From Anaerolineaceae bacterium (GTDB lineage Bacteria; Chloroflexota; Anaerolineae; Promineifilales; Promineifilaceae): a DNA stretch of 40,885 bases. The notes below the pieces were generated by a model. The model did not search any database, was not told where the DNA came from, and saw only the letters and a list, made by a program, of their open reading frames with translations. The DNA lies in NCBI GenBank assembly GCA_002699125.1, contig PABI01000165.1, positions 1 through 40,885 of the forward strand, read 5' to 3'. A program made the translations under genes and the position numbers. Of the stretch, positions 25,846 through 34,578 are shown one piece after another. Positions within the stretch are counted from its first letter, which is position 1. Each line of letters starts with the position of its first letter.

Positions 25846-25895
25846 GTTGCCCCGCAAAACAACCCTATTCTGTAAAAAGTGCCTAAAAAAACTCA

Positions 25896-25925
25896 TTGAT
25901 TGTTGTCTATTTTAACCCGTATGAT
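25896..25925 (+). promoter_or_regulatory. Internal promoter for the second binding protein and transporter
   Basis: TTGATT (25896-25901) and TATGAT (25920-25925) with an 18-bp spacer form a plausible sigma-70 promoter. A perfect 9-bp inverted repeat (GTTTCATTT at 25938-25946, AAATGAAAC at 25958-25966) lies at or just past the start point and could be an operator or leader hairpin. Together with the terminator upstream, this separates regulator and transporter transcription. Confidence 0.55.
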
Positions 25926-26012
25926 CGATACATTACCGTTTCATTTTATCCCGGGTGAAATGAAACCCTTATCCGTTACCCAGTTCCAAAATAAAAGAAG
26001 GAGATCGAATAA

Positions 26013-26987
26013 ATGAGAAAGCTAAGCCTGCTTGTTGTTATCATGATGGCGTTTTTTATGCTCGTAGGGTGTGGTTCAGGTGGGGAAGAACCAGCCGCCG
26101 ATGATGCTGCCGAAGAAACCTTTGAAACCTTAGTGGTTGGCTACGCTCAAATCGGCGCTGAAAGTGAGTGGCGCACGGCCAACACAGCTTCCATCAAAGA
26201 AACGGCCGAAGAACTCGGTGTTGAACTCAAATTCTCCGATGCCCAGCAAAAACAAGAAAACCAGATTGCTGCCATTCGTTCCTACATCGCCGAGGATGTT
26301 GATGTCATCGGCTTTTCGCCTGTTGTAGAGACCGGCTGGGAAACTGTTCTGCAAGAAGCCAAAGATGCCGGTATCCCCGTCATCATGGTGGATCGCCGCG
26401 CTGATGTGCCGCGCGAACTGTATGCCACGTACCTGGGCTCAGACTTCGTTGAAGAAGGCCGCAAAGCCGGTAATGAAATGAACACCCTGCTGCCAGACGG
26501 CGGCAAGATTGTTGAATTAGTTGGCACTGTCGGTTCTGCGCCCGCCAATGACCGTTATTCTGGATTCCGTGATACATTGGCCGACAACATTGAAATTATC
26601 GATTCCCAATCTGGTGATTTCACCCGCGCTCAGGGCAAAGAAGTGATGGAAGCGTTCCTGAAAAATTACGGCGACGAGATTGTTGGCCTGTATGCCCACA
26701 ATGATGATATGGCCATCGGTGCCATTCAAGCCATTGAGGAATTTGGCCTGGAACCTGGCGTAGATATCAAAATTGTCTCCATCGACGCTGTTCGTGGCGC
26801 ATTTGAAGCAATGATTGCCGGCAAACTCAACGTCACGGTTGAATGCAATCCATTGCTTGGCCCGCAGTTCTACGATCTGGCTCTGCGCGCCGTGAATGGT
26901 GAACAACTTCCCGAGTGGGTTCCTTCGGAGGAAAGTGTCTACTATCCTGACAATGCCGCCGAACTGTTGCCAGAACGTCAATATTAG
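26013..26987 (+). CDS. ytfQ: Galactofuranose-type sugar-binding lipoprotein, copy 2
   Basis: This is a 324-residue paralogue of the binding protein at 24753, similar along the whole mature length. The signal peptide ends in LVGC (Cys20), followed by a short acidic linker. Conserved blocks are VGYAQIGAESEWRTAN, SDAQQKQENQIAAIRSYIAE, SQSGDFTRAQGKEVMEAFLK and YAHNDDMAIGAIQAIEEFG. The last two are even closer to E. coli YtfQ than in copy 1. A strong SD (AAGAAGGAGA) and its own promoter suggest high expression, as expected for the main binding subunit. The transporter genes follow after a 148-nt gap containing a stem-loop, which could lower their expression relative to the binding protein. Confidence 0.9.
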   Translation: MRKLSLLVVIMMAFFMLVGCGSGGEEPAADDAAEETFETLVVGYAQIGAESEWRTANTASIKETAEELGVELKFSDAQQKQENQIAAIRSYIAEDVDVIGFSPVVETGWETVLQEAKDAGIPVIMVDRRADVPRELYATYLGSDFVEEGRKAGNEMNTLLPDGGKIVELVGTVGSAPANDRYSGFRDTLADNIEIIDSQSGDFTRAQGKEVMEAFLKNYGDEIVGLYAHNDDMAIGAIQAIEEFGLEPGVDIKIVSIDAVRGAFEAMIAGKLNVTVECNPLLGPQFYDLALRAVNGEQLPEWVPSEESVYYPDNAAELLPERQY

Positions 26988-27021
26988 GACCAATTACCTT
27001 TCAAATTAGTTAGGTGGAGTG

Positions 27022-27100
27022 AGCATCCTCAGGCTTGTGCTGAGCGTGGCCGAAGTATGCGAACGGCTGGCACAAAACGCGCTCCGCATCTGAGGATGCT
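27022..27100 (+). repeat. Intercistronic stem-loop before ytfR, related to a dispersed repeat
   Basis: AGCATCCTCAG (27022-27032) and CTGAGGATGCT (27090-27100) pair perfectly. The loop contains CTTGTGCTGAGCGTGGCCGA, which looks like a member of a class of dispersed 'gagct/cgaag' repeats. A second relative sits inside the permease gene at 38837-38861. The hairpin lies between the binding protein and the ATPase gene, where such structures often protect the upstream mRNA. Confidence 0.6.
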
Positions 27101-27135
27101 TCGCTCCTCATCCGCAACGTCAGAAGGGAGGAGAA

Positions 27136-28653
27136 ATGCCAGATACAAACAGAACACTTCTGTCAATGCAAGGCATTTTCAAGGCATTTCCCGGTGTCCA
27201 GGCGCTTGAAAATGTCGATTTTGATTTAAGAAGCGGAGAGATTCATGCCTTAGTCGGTGAGAATGGGGCGGGGAAATCGACGCTTGTCAAAATCATCACT
27301 GGCGTTGAGCGGCTGGATGCCGGTAAGGTTACGCTGGAAGGAAAGCCGATTCAGGTCAAATCACCGCAGCACGCCCAGGAATTGGGCATCAGCACAGTCT
27401 ATCAAGAAATTAATCTGTGTGACAATCTCTCTGTTGCCGAGAACATCCTCATTGGCCGTGAGCCACGGAAATTTGGACGAATCGATTGGCGAGCGATGGA
27501 AGAAAAAGCTCGGCAAGTTTTGCGGCGCCTGGATGTCGAAATCGATGTCACCAAAGACCTCGGTGAATACTCAATCGCCGTCCAGCAAATGGCAGCGATT
27601 GCCCGGGCCCTGGACATTTCTGACGCCAAGATTCTCATCCTGGATGAGCCAACCTCCAGCCTGGATGTCCACGAAACAGAGCAGCTCTTCCAGGTGATGC
27701 GCAAGCTGAAAAGTGAAGGGCTGGGAATCATTTTTATTACCCATTTCATTGACCAAATTTACGAAGTGACCGACAGGATAACCATTCTCCGGAACGGCAA
27801 TCTGGTTGGCACGCATGAAACCAGCACGCTCTCCCGATTGGATTTAATTGCCAAAATGATTGGCCGCGCGATGGGCGACTTTAGCGACATGGTGCAAATA
27901 AAATTGACCAGCGGCAAGCAACGTGAAGAGGCTCCTTTATTGCAAGCAAATGGATTGGGCAAAGCAGGCTCAATGGCACCATTTGACCTGGAATTATATG
28001 CCGGTGAAGTCGTGGGGCTGGCCGGTTTGCTGGGTTCTGGCCGCACAGAAACGGCGCAGTTGCTGTTTGGCATTGACAAACCAGATAGTGGTTCCCTCTC
28101 AATGGACGGTACCAAGATCAAGAATTTTTCTCCGGCTGATGCCATTAATAGAGGCATTGCCTTTTGCCCTGAAGATCGAAAAGCGGATGGCATTGTTGAC
28201 GAATTAACTGTCAGAGAAAACATCATTCTGGCTATTCAATCCAACAGAGGCTGGGCCAAACGACTGACCAAACAGCAACAATACGAAGTCGCCGACAAAT
28301 TCATCAAGATGTTAAATATCAGCACGCCCTCGGCCGATCAGGCGGTTAAAAATCTGAGCGGCGGCAATCAACAAAAGGTGATTTTGGCGCGCTGGCTGGC
28401 GACAAACCCGCAAGTGTTAATTTTGGACGAACCAACGAGAGGGATTGATATTGGTGCCAAAGCTGAAATTCAAAAGCTTGTGCTGGAACTGGCCGAGGAA
28501 GGCAAAGCTTGCATTTTCATCTCTTCAGAGCTGGAAGAGGTGTTGAGAACATGCCACCGGATTGTGGTGCTGCGCGATCAACAAAAGGTGACAGAGTTCA
28601 GTGATGCAGTGGATGAACAAACCATTATGCAAACAATGGCAGGGAGTGGATGA
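27136..28653 (+). CDS. ytfR: Sugar ABC transporter ATP-binding protein (two ABC domains)
   Basis: This is a 505-residue double ATPase of the RbsA/MglA class, closest in motif detail to E. coli YtfR. The first domain has Walker A GENGAGKST (41-49), YQEINL and LILDEPTSSLD. The second has a degenerate P-loop GLLGSGRTETAQ, as usual for this class, the CPEDRKADGI block, signature LSGGNQQKVILARWL, and Walker B LILDEPTRGIDIGAK. It energises import of a furanose sugar through the two permeases encoded next. SD AGGGAGGAG precedes the ATG. It overlaps the next gene by 4 nt. Confidence 0.92.
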   Translation: MPDTNRTLLSMQGIFKAFPGVQALENVDFDLRSGEIHALVGENGAGKSTLVKIITGVERLDAGKVTLEGKPIQVKSPQHAQELGISTVYQEINLCDNLSVAENILIGREPRKFGRIDWRAMEEKARQVLRRLDVEIDVTKDLGEYSIAVQQMAAIARALDISDAKILILDEPTSSLDVHETEQLFQVMRKLKSEGLGIIFITHFIDQIYEVTDRITILRNGNLVGTHETSTLSRLDLIAKMIGRAMGDFSDMVQIKLTSGKQREEAPLLQANGLGKAGSMAPFDLELYAGEVVGLAGLLGSGRTETAQLLFGIDKPDSGSLSMDGTKIKNFSPADAINRGIAFCPEDRKADGIVDELTVRENIILAIQSNRGWAKRLTKQQQYEVADKFIKMLNISTPSADQAVKNLSGGNQQKVILARWLATNPQVLILDEPTRGIDIGAKAEIQKLVLELAEEGKACIFISSELEEVLRTCHRIVVLRDQQKVTEFSDAVDEQTIMQTMAGSG

Positions 28654-29720
28654 TGAAACGGCCGAATCTCTCATGGCATAAAATAAGAGATAGTCAACTG
28701 TTTTGGCCACTGTTGGCCCTGGCATTGATTATGCTCTTCAATCTGTTTTTTACCCCCGGATTTTATGAAATTGAAATCAAAAACGGGCATTTGTCTGGTT
28801 TTCTAATCGACATTTTGAACCGTGGCTCCATATTGATGCTGCTGGCCATCGGCATGACGATGGTGATTGCTACGGGTGGCGTTGATCTTTCGGTGGGTGC
28901 CGTGGTGGCCATTGCGGCAGGTACAGCCACCGTCCTGATTAACCCGGCTTTAGCCACGGAGTTAATTAGTTCAGAGGAACTGATTAAAGACGCGACCAGT
29001 ACACCCCTGTGGCAATGCATCATGGCCGCCTTGCTGGTGGCAACGTTGTGCGGCTTTTGGAATGGCTTGCTTGTTTCCAAGGCAAAAATCCAGCCCATGG
29101 TGGCCACGCTGGTTCTGATGGTGGCCGGCCGAGGCATTGCCCAACTGATTACGCACGGTCAGATTATTACCGTTTACTACAGCCCGTACTTTTTCATTGG
29201 GAACGGCTATGTGTTGGGCTTACCGTTTACGCTTTTTATTGTGGCTTTTGTTTATTTATGTGCCTGGTTGTGGGCCAGACGGACGGCTTTTGGGCTGTTT
29301 GTTGAGTCGGTGGGTATTAACCCCCGGTCCAGTCTCCTGAGCGGTATTAGCGAAGACAATATCAAGTTGGCTGTTTACACTTTTTGCGGATTTTGCGCCG
29401 GTATTGCCGGGCTGATTTATAGTTCAAATGTTAAAAGCGCCGACGCCAATAATGCCGGGTTGATGCTGGAGCTGGATGCGATTTTGGCGGTCGTGATGGG
29501 GGGGACTTTGATGTCAGGCGGCCGTTTCTCATTATTGGCCAGCGTGATTGGCGCATTGGTCATCCAGAGCACCACCACCACGATGTATGCGCTTGGGGTT
29601 CCGGCCATGGCGGCTTCGGCAATTAAAGGGTTGGTTGTCCTCCTGGTTATCTTGCTGTATTCAGAGCAGACCAAAGTTGTGTTAACCCGCGTCTTTGAAA
29701 GGGTTGGGGTGCAATCATGA
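28650..29720 (+). CDS. ytfT: Sugar ABC transporter permease, YtfT-like
   Basis: This is a 356-residue inner-membrane permease of the ribose/galactofuranose class. About eight to nine hydrophobic helices are visible. Signature segments are SILMLLAIGMTMVIATGGVD followed by LSVGAVVAIAAG, typical of the BPD_transp_2 family. Near the C-terminus are ELDAILAVVMGGTLMSGGRF and a final hydrophobic stretch. An insertion in the first periplasmic loop (ISSEELIKDATSTPLWQ) also resembles YtfT. Start and stop overlap neighbouring genes by 4 nt each. It should form a heterodimeric channel with the YjfF-like partner. Confidence 0.9.
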   Translation: MMKRPNLSWHKIRDSQLFWPLLALALIMLFNLFFTPGFYEIEIKNGHLSGFLIDILNRGSILMLLAIGMTMVIATGGVDLSVGAVVAIAAGTATVLINPALATELISSEELIKDATSTPLWQCIMAALLVATLCGFWNGLLVSKAKIQPMVATLVLMVAGRGIAQLITHGQIITVYYSPYFFIGNGYVLGLPFTLFIVAFVYLCAWLWARRTAFGLFVESVGINPRSSLLSGISEDNIKLAVYTFCGFCAGIAGLIYSSNVKSADANNAGLMLELDAILAVVMGGTLMSGGRFSLLASVIGALVIQSTTTTMYALGVPAMAASAIKGLVVLLVILLYSEQTKVVLTRVFERVGVQS

Positions 29721-30781
29721 GCGACAGGCTAAAAATCAACAGGAAATTTGTGCCGTTGCTGGCTACGTTTGGCGTCTTTGCTCTCCTCTATCTGTATGGT
29801 TTTTTGCAGTACAAGGGGATGCGCCAGCCGCAGGCATTTTTAAACCTTTTTATTAACAATGCCTTTTTGCTGATCACTTCTGTGGGGATGACCTTTGTTA
29901 TTTTAACGGAGGGAATTGACCTCTCGGTGGGCGCTGTGATTGCCCTGACCTCGGTTGTTTCTGCTGCGCTGCTGGAAAAAGTGGGGATGAATCCCGTGGT
30001 GGTCATCCTGCTGATGCTGCTTATGGGCACCTTATATGGCGGGATCATGGGGGCCATCATTCAATACTTTAAGGTGCAGCCGTTTATTGTGACGTTGGCG
30101 GGTATGTTTTTTGCCAGGGGGATGTGCTTTTTTATTAGTCTGGATGCGATTCCTATCCGCGATCCTTTGTATCGGACGATGGCTTTGTCCCGGATTCAGC
30201 TGCCGTTTTTTGAGCGTGCTTTCTTAAGCTTAAGTGCGGTTGTTGCCGTTGTGGTGTTGGTGGTGGGGATGTATATTGCTCATTTTACGCGTTACGGCCG
30301 TACCATTTACGCCATCGGTGGCAACGAACAATCTGCATTATTGATGGGTTTGCCGGTGGGGCGGATCAAAATCTCGGTATATGCGCTCAATGGCTTTTGT
30401 TCGGCATTGGCCGGAATCGTGTTTAGTATTTCTTTACTGTCTGGCCATGGCTTGTATGCCACCAACGTGGAGTTAGATGCCATTGCTTCTGTGGTGATTG
30501 GCGGTACGCTGTTGACCGGAGGCCAGGGGTATGTGTTCGGCACCTTGTTTGGTGTTCTGGTGGCCGGCTTAATCCAGATGCTGATTCAGTTTAATGGCGA
30601 ACTGAGCTCCTGGTGGACACGCATTGCCGTCGGCGCGCTGACGCTGATCTTTATTGGGGTGCAGAGCCTGTTTGCTACACAAAGGAAAAAACGCCAGGCG
30701 CTGGCCAGAAGAACGGCCACAGGGCAGGCGAGCCAGGAAGAACTTACCGCTGGCGAAATGTTGACAACCGATTCTGCCTGA
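29717..30781 (+). CDS. yjfF: Sugar ABC transporter permease, YjfF-like
   Basis: This is the second permease, 354 residues, last gene of the uptake operon. It has the family pattern LLITSVGMTFVILTEGIDLS then VGAVIALTS, the central block RYGRTIYAIGGNEQSALLMG, and ELDAIASVVIGGTLLTGGQG. The C-terminus is longer than the membrane part needs and ends in a charged tail of about 35 residues (RKKRQALARRTATGQ onward). It carries one exact ACGGCCGT copy (30295), the first seen after the gap that begins near 22.4 kb. It is followed by a 125-bp nested inverted repeat separating it from the convergent exporter operon. Confidence 0.9.
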   Translation: MSDRLKINRKFVPLLATFGVFALLYLYGFLQYKGMRQPQAFLNLFINNAFLLITSVGMTFVILTEGIDLSVGAVIALTSVVSAALLEKVGMNPVVVILLMLLMGTLYGGIMGAIIQYFKVQPFIVTLAGMFFARGMCFFISLDAIPIRDPLYRTMALSRIQLPFFERAFLSLSAVVAVVVLVVGMYIAHFTRYGRTIYAIGGNEQSALLMGLPVGRIKISVYALNGFCSALAGIVFSISLLSGHGLYATNVELDAIASVVIGGTLLTGGQGYVFGTLFGVLVAGLIQMLIQFNGELSSWWTRIAVGALTLIFIGVQSLFATQRKKRQALARRTATGQASQEELTAGEMLTTDSA

Positions 30782-30792
30782 TGGTCGCCAGG

Positions 30793-30917
30793 TTGACTGA
30801 TAGAATTAATTTTACGCCAAAAAGAGTACAACGAATGACAAGAAGCAACGAATTTTTTTGAGTAAATATGATTCGTTGATTCCTAAAAGTCGCTGTACTC
30901 TCTCTTTTATCAGTCAA
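30793..30917. repeat. 125-bp nested inverted repeat between convergent operons
   Basis: Three perfect arm pairs nest inside one another. The outer is TTGACTGATA (30793-30802) with TATCAGTCAA (30908-30917). The middle is GAGTACA (30824-30830) with TGTACTC (30894-30900). The inner is CAACGAA (30846-30852) with TTCGTTG (30872-30878). The spacers between middle and inner arms are equal (15 nt). The right end touches the stop of the ATPase gene. It could be a bidirectional terminator or a small non-autonomous mobile element; I see no clear target-site duplication. Confidence 0.65.
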
Positions 30918-31610
30918 TCAGTGCGCCGAGGCTAGAGAGGGAATGACACGGCCGTCTTGCAAATGAACCACCTCATCGGCAAAGGCATCCACTGCCAGAT
31001 CGTGCGTGGCAATTAAAATCGTTGTGCCTTCCACGTCGGCAATGTGGCGGAAAAGCTGTAAGATTTGCTGCCCCGTGGCCGTGTCCAGCTCGCCGGTGGG
31101 TTCATCGGCCAGGATGATGGTAGGGCGGGTGGCAATCGCTCGGGCAATGGCCACCCGCTGCTGCTGTCCGCCGGACAGCTCGTACGGCCGATGATCCATC
31201 CACTTGCTCAACCCTACCAATTGCAACACCTCTTCCGTGCGCGCCCGGCGTTCCTGTCGCGGCACGCTGGCCAGACGCAGCATCAAATCTACATTTTCCC
31301 GTGCCGAATAAGTTGGCAGCAGCGCGTGTGATTGAAAAACAAAGCCAATCTGCCGGCGGCGTAACTGTACCCGCCGTGGTTCTGAAAGTTTTGTCACTTC
31401 CTCCCCACCGACCCAAATACGCCCAGAATTAGGCTGATCTAGCCCACCAATGCAGTTGAGCAGCGTTGTTTTCCCCGAGCCGGAACGGCCGCGCAGCGCC
31501 ACCAACTTACCCGCAGCCATAGCCAGTGACACATCCTGCAAGGCCGGCACTTTTCGTGCCCCTACATGATAAACGCGGCTGACGTTTTCGACCTGAATAA
31601 TGGTTTCCAT
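30918..31610 (-). CDS. ABC transporter ATP-binding protein, LolD/MacB type
   Basis: This is a 230-residue ATPase, last gene of the minus-strand exporter operon. Walker A is GRSGSGKTTLLNCIGGLDQP, the Q-loop is in FQSHALLPTY, the signature is LSGGQQQRVAIARAI, and Walker B is IILADEPTGELD. Switch His is in ATHDLA. The ATG at 31610 is chosen because the upstream extension is encoded by a hairpin repeat and does not resemble the family. It is the second ATPase of the operon, although only one FtsX permease is encoded; the two may form a heterodimer or serve a permease encoded elsewhere. Confidence 0.88.
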   Translation of the reverse strand: METIIQVENVSRVYHVGARKVPALQDVSLAMAAGKLVALRGRSGSGKTTLLNCIGGLDQPNSGRIWVGGEEVTKLSEPRRVQLRRRQIGFVFQSHALLPTYSARENVDLMLRLASVPRQERRARTEEVLQLVGLSKWMDHRPYELSGGQQQRVAIARAIATRPTIILADEPTGELDTATGQQILQLFRHIADVEGTTILIATHDLAVDAFADEVVHLQDGRVIPSLASAH

Positions 31611-31620
31611 GTTTGCTGGC

Positions 31621-31662
31621 GTGATGCGTGAAACGTGAGAAAAATCACGTTTCACGCATCAC
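31621..31662. repeat. Strong hairpin between the tandem binding protein and ATPase genes
   Basis: GTGATGCGTGAAACGTGA and TCACGTTTCACGCATCAC form a perfect 18-bp stem with a 6-nt loop (GAAAAA on plus, TTTTTC on minus). It begins 4 nt after the stop of the minus-strand gene ending at 31666. Such a structure inside an operon would reduce readthrough or protect the upstream message. Confidence 0.8.
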
Positions 31663-31665
31663 GTT

Positions 31666-34407
31666 TCACTCCTCCTCATCTACATCAATGAAAAATTCCG
31701 GCACCGTGTCGTCTACCTGGCCCAGGCAGCGGCTTTGACCATCTTCGTCTTCAATGGCATCGTTGGCAATGACACATTCCCGGTAGGCATCAGCTTTGGC
31801 CTGAACGGCCGTTAACGCTTCTTCCACCGGCACCCCTTCCTGCAGAATTTGATCATAAGCATACGACTGCCACCAGAAGAAACCGGTACCCAGCCAGTTG
31901 GCGCTAGTGCTGAGCTGCAAGGAGGTGGATACGCCAGTGATGCCGGAGATGGTGGCGCGATTGGCCGCGGCCAGGTCAGTGCCTACCGCCTGCGCATAGG
32001 CATCGGACTCGGCCAGGCTGGTTTTGGCGGGGATGGTGTTGCCAAATTGACCGGCAATGGGCTGATCGAGCAGGAACTTGATCCATTCCCAGCACGCCTG
32101 CCGCTGGTCTGTCTGGGCAGAAATGTAGTAGCCGGTGACGGTGTTGGCGGCCACGGCCATTCCATCCGGACCGGTGGGCAACGGCACAATACCGATATCC
32201 AAATCGCTCAAATCAATTTCCGGGAAGGAGTTAAAGCCTTGATCGGCCCACATGGCGGCACGGCCGTTTTCTATCAGCTCTTTTCGCTCCTCGCCAAAGC
32301 TGCCGCCGGCGGCGATGTTCGTGGTAAAGACAGGCTTCACGGCGTGTTCGGTTGTCAGGCTGGTCAGCCAGCGCATGGCATCGATCACGCTGGGATCGGC
32401 GAGCGTAAGCTGTGGTGGATCGACCGATTCGTCCAGCACCTGTGCTCCCAGCCGGTCCATGAAGGTAGAAATTTCATTGATCTCAAATTCCTGGGGCACG
32501 TAGCCATACTGTTTGGTTTCCGGATCGTCGCCTGCGGTGAGGGCAACGGCCGTTTCTAGAAAATCATCGGTGGTCCAGCCGGCGCTGGGATAGGGTCGGG
32601 CCGCTGCATCAAAGAGTGCCTTGTTGTAATACAGCACCGTCAGGTTCATCTCCGCCGGGATGGCCCACAGCTGACCCTGGTAAGTGAACTGCTCGATGGC
32701 CGTGGGATAAAAATCGGCCTGGCTCAATGCCGGATCGGCGTCCAGAAACGGTTCCATGCTTAAAACGGCCGCACGATCCGCTTCCGTGGCCACACCGCCA
32801 AACCATTGCAGGCAGTCGCTGTCGGCGGCCACATCGCGCAAATAGGTGTTGCCCGTGCCAAAGCTGGGCGTCTCTAGATCCACTACAATGTCGGGATGTG
32901 TTTGTTGAAACGTGGCGACCAGATCGCGATACGGCTGCAAACCACCGGGTCCACTGCCGGCCATAAAGAGGATGGTGACAGCCCCTTCCGGCACCTCTTG
33001 CTCCTCTGGCGCTGTGATGACAATGTCCACTGGATCTTCATCTTCCTGCTCAGCCAAAAAGTCGGCGACCTGCGTTTCGGCCATAGCCTGAGCTTCAGCT
33101 AACGCTTCTTCAACCGATTGTCCTTCTTGCAAGACGGCGTTTGCGGCGCCGAGGAAGGGGCTGTAGCCAGGAGCGAATTGGGTGATGTAAGCGTGCTCCA
33201 GCGCGTACTGCAATGCTTCGCCATATTCCGGATCGACCTGGTCCCAAAAGCCGGATGCTTCCGCTACAGAACGTCGGGCGGGAACGGCCGTTCCCTGGTT
33301 AAACTCATTCGGTGATTGCTGCTGCGACAGGAAGTTGATCCAGCGCCAGGCCAGCTCGGGCTGCTGCGTGCCGCTGCTTACGCCATAACCCGTCACATAC
33401 ATTTGATTGGTCTGGTCATCGGGCGCATCAACGGGGAAGGGCACAATGCCCACGTTGCCCTGCTGGCTGCGCCACTCCCACGAGCCGGAATATTCGGGCC
33501 ACATCGCCGCCTTGCCTTCCTCGATAAGCTGATAGCCGGGCGGTATGTAGATGCCATCTTCGTCCGGCTCTGGATTTTCCAGGTTCGGCGTGACTTCCTG
33601 CAGCAAAAAGAGGTCGGTGTACCAGCGCAGCATCTCGGCTACTTCTGGCCGGTCGATTTGCACCGTGGGTGGGTCAGTTTCGGTGTTGATGATGGGTCCG
33701 GTGCGGGGCAAAACTAACTGGATAACCCCGCCGCCTACCTGCACCAGGCCCCATTGGGTGACCTCGTCGCCTTCACGCACGGTGGTGGCCTGGGCTGCGG
33801 CCAAAAAATCATCCCAGGACCAGCCGGCCTGCGGGTAGTCGATACCGGCAGCGTCAAAGGCATCTTTGTTGTAGAACATGAGCGAGAAGTTTAGCTCGGT
33901 GGGCAAGCCCCATAGTCCGCCATCGTTTTCAAAATATTCCAGGGCGTTAGGATAAAAGTCATCTCCGTTAAAGTTGGGGTCTGCCTCGGCCAACGGCCGT
34001 AAATCCAGCAGCAGCCGCGATGCACTGTCAACCACCCCAATAGCATTTGTCGTGACAACATCAGCGGCTGACACGATCCGCACGTCGGCATCGTCCGGCC
34101 ATTGGCCTACACCACCGCTGTCCAAACCCAGCGTTTCTTCCAAAGAAACCATTCTAATTTCCACGCCAGGATTTTCCGCTTCAAACGCCTCAATCAGATC
34201 GCGGTAGTTGCCCAATTCATAGTCATAGGCGATCATGCGTAAAGTCACGGTCTCGGTATTTGTTTCCGCTTCGTCGGCTGTGTTGTCTGGGGAATTGGTC
34301 GTTTCGGCCGCGTTATCTGTCTCTGGCGTTTCTGGTGTCGCTGTGTCCTCACCATCCCTACAGGCGATCAAAAATAGGATTATCAACAACACAAACACTT
34401 TTCTCAT
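31666..34407 (-). CDS. Lipoprotein with two tandem extracellular solute-binding domains
   Basis: This is a 913-residue lipoprotein (lipobox LIAC, Cys16) with an acidic Thr/Glu linker. Two full-length family-1 solute-binding domains follow, at about 50-455 and 480-890. Matching blocks show the duplication. DDFYPNALEYF / LWGLPTELNF / MFYNKDAFDAAG / GWSWDDFLAAA in the first half correspond to ADFYPTAIEQF / LWAIPAEMNL / LYYNKALFDAAA / GWTTDDFLETA in the second. Both halves also contain an AMW motif and the late block VTGY...ISA/SSG with W-I-F-L. The halves are well diverged, so the fusion is old. Family-1 binding proteins normally serve sugar importers, yet no importer permease is here; neighbours are exporter-like. 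A good SD (GGAGGA) precedes the ATG. Confidence 0.85.
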   Translation of the reverse strand: MRKVFVLLIILFLIACRDGEDTATPETPETDNAAETTNSPDNTADEAETNTETVTLRMIAYDYELGNYRDLIEAFEAENPGVEIRMVSLEETLGLDSGGVGQWPDDADVRIVSAADVVTTNAIGVVDSASRLLLDLRPLAEADPNFNGDDFYPNALEYFENDGGLWGLPTELNFSLMFYNKDAFDAAGIDYPQAGWSWDDFLAAAQATTVREGDEVTQWGLVQVGGGVIQLVLPRTGPIINTETDPPTVQIDRPEVAEMLRWYTDLFLLQEVTPNLENPEPDEDGIYIPPGYQLIEEGKAAMWPEYSGSWEWRSQQGNVGIVPFPVDAPDDQTNQMYVTGYGVSSGTQQPELAWRWINFLSQQQSPNEFNQGTAVPARRSVAEASGFWDQVDPEYGEALQYALEHAYITQFAPGYSPFLGAANAVLQEGQSVEEALAEAQAMAETQVADFLAEQEDEDPVDIVITAPEEQEVPEGAVTILFMAGSGPGGLQPYRDLVATFQQTHPDIVVDLETPSFGTGNTYLRDVAADSDCLQWFGGVATEADRAAVLSMEPFLDADPALSQADFYPTAIEQFTYQGQLWAIPAEMNLTVLYYNKALFDAAARPYPSAGWTTDDFLETAVALTAGDDPETKQYGYVPQEFEINEISTFMDRLGAQVLDESVDPPQLTLADPSVIDAMRWLTSLTTEHAVKPVFTTNIAAGGSFGEERKELIENGRAAMWADQGFNSFPEIDLSDLDIGIVPLPTGPDGMAVAANTVTGYYISAQTDQRQACWEWIKFLLDQPIAGQFGNTIPAKTSLAESDAYAQAVGTDLAAANRATISGITGVSTSLQLSTSANWLGTGFFWWQSYAYDQILQEGVPVEEALTAVQAKADAYRECVIANDAIEDEDGQSRCLGQVDDTVPEFFIDVDEEE

Positions 34408-34578
34408 CAGATTCCTCCAATACCTGCAAGCCAGTTCCGGCAGCCGGTTTCCAGCTCACACACAAAGATAAAGAGATATGTGGGGACCTTTTTAGATTAG
34501 ACGCGTAACGGCCGTAAAACTTGAATCATCGTTGCGCGCAGCGGCACATTTGTATAACGCACCGGCCGGCAAAATCTT

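Noticed and set aside
31849..32559. Open frame on the plus strand within the tandem binding-protein gene
   Set aside because: It is a shadow of a high-GC third-position coding region; no ribosome-binding site and no recognisable motif.
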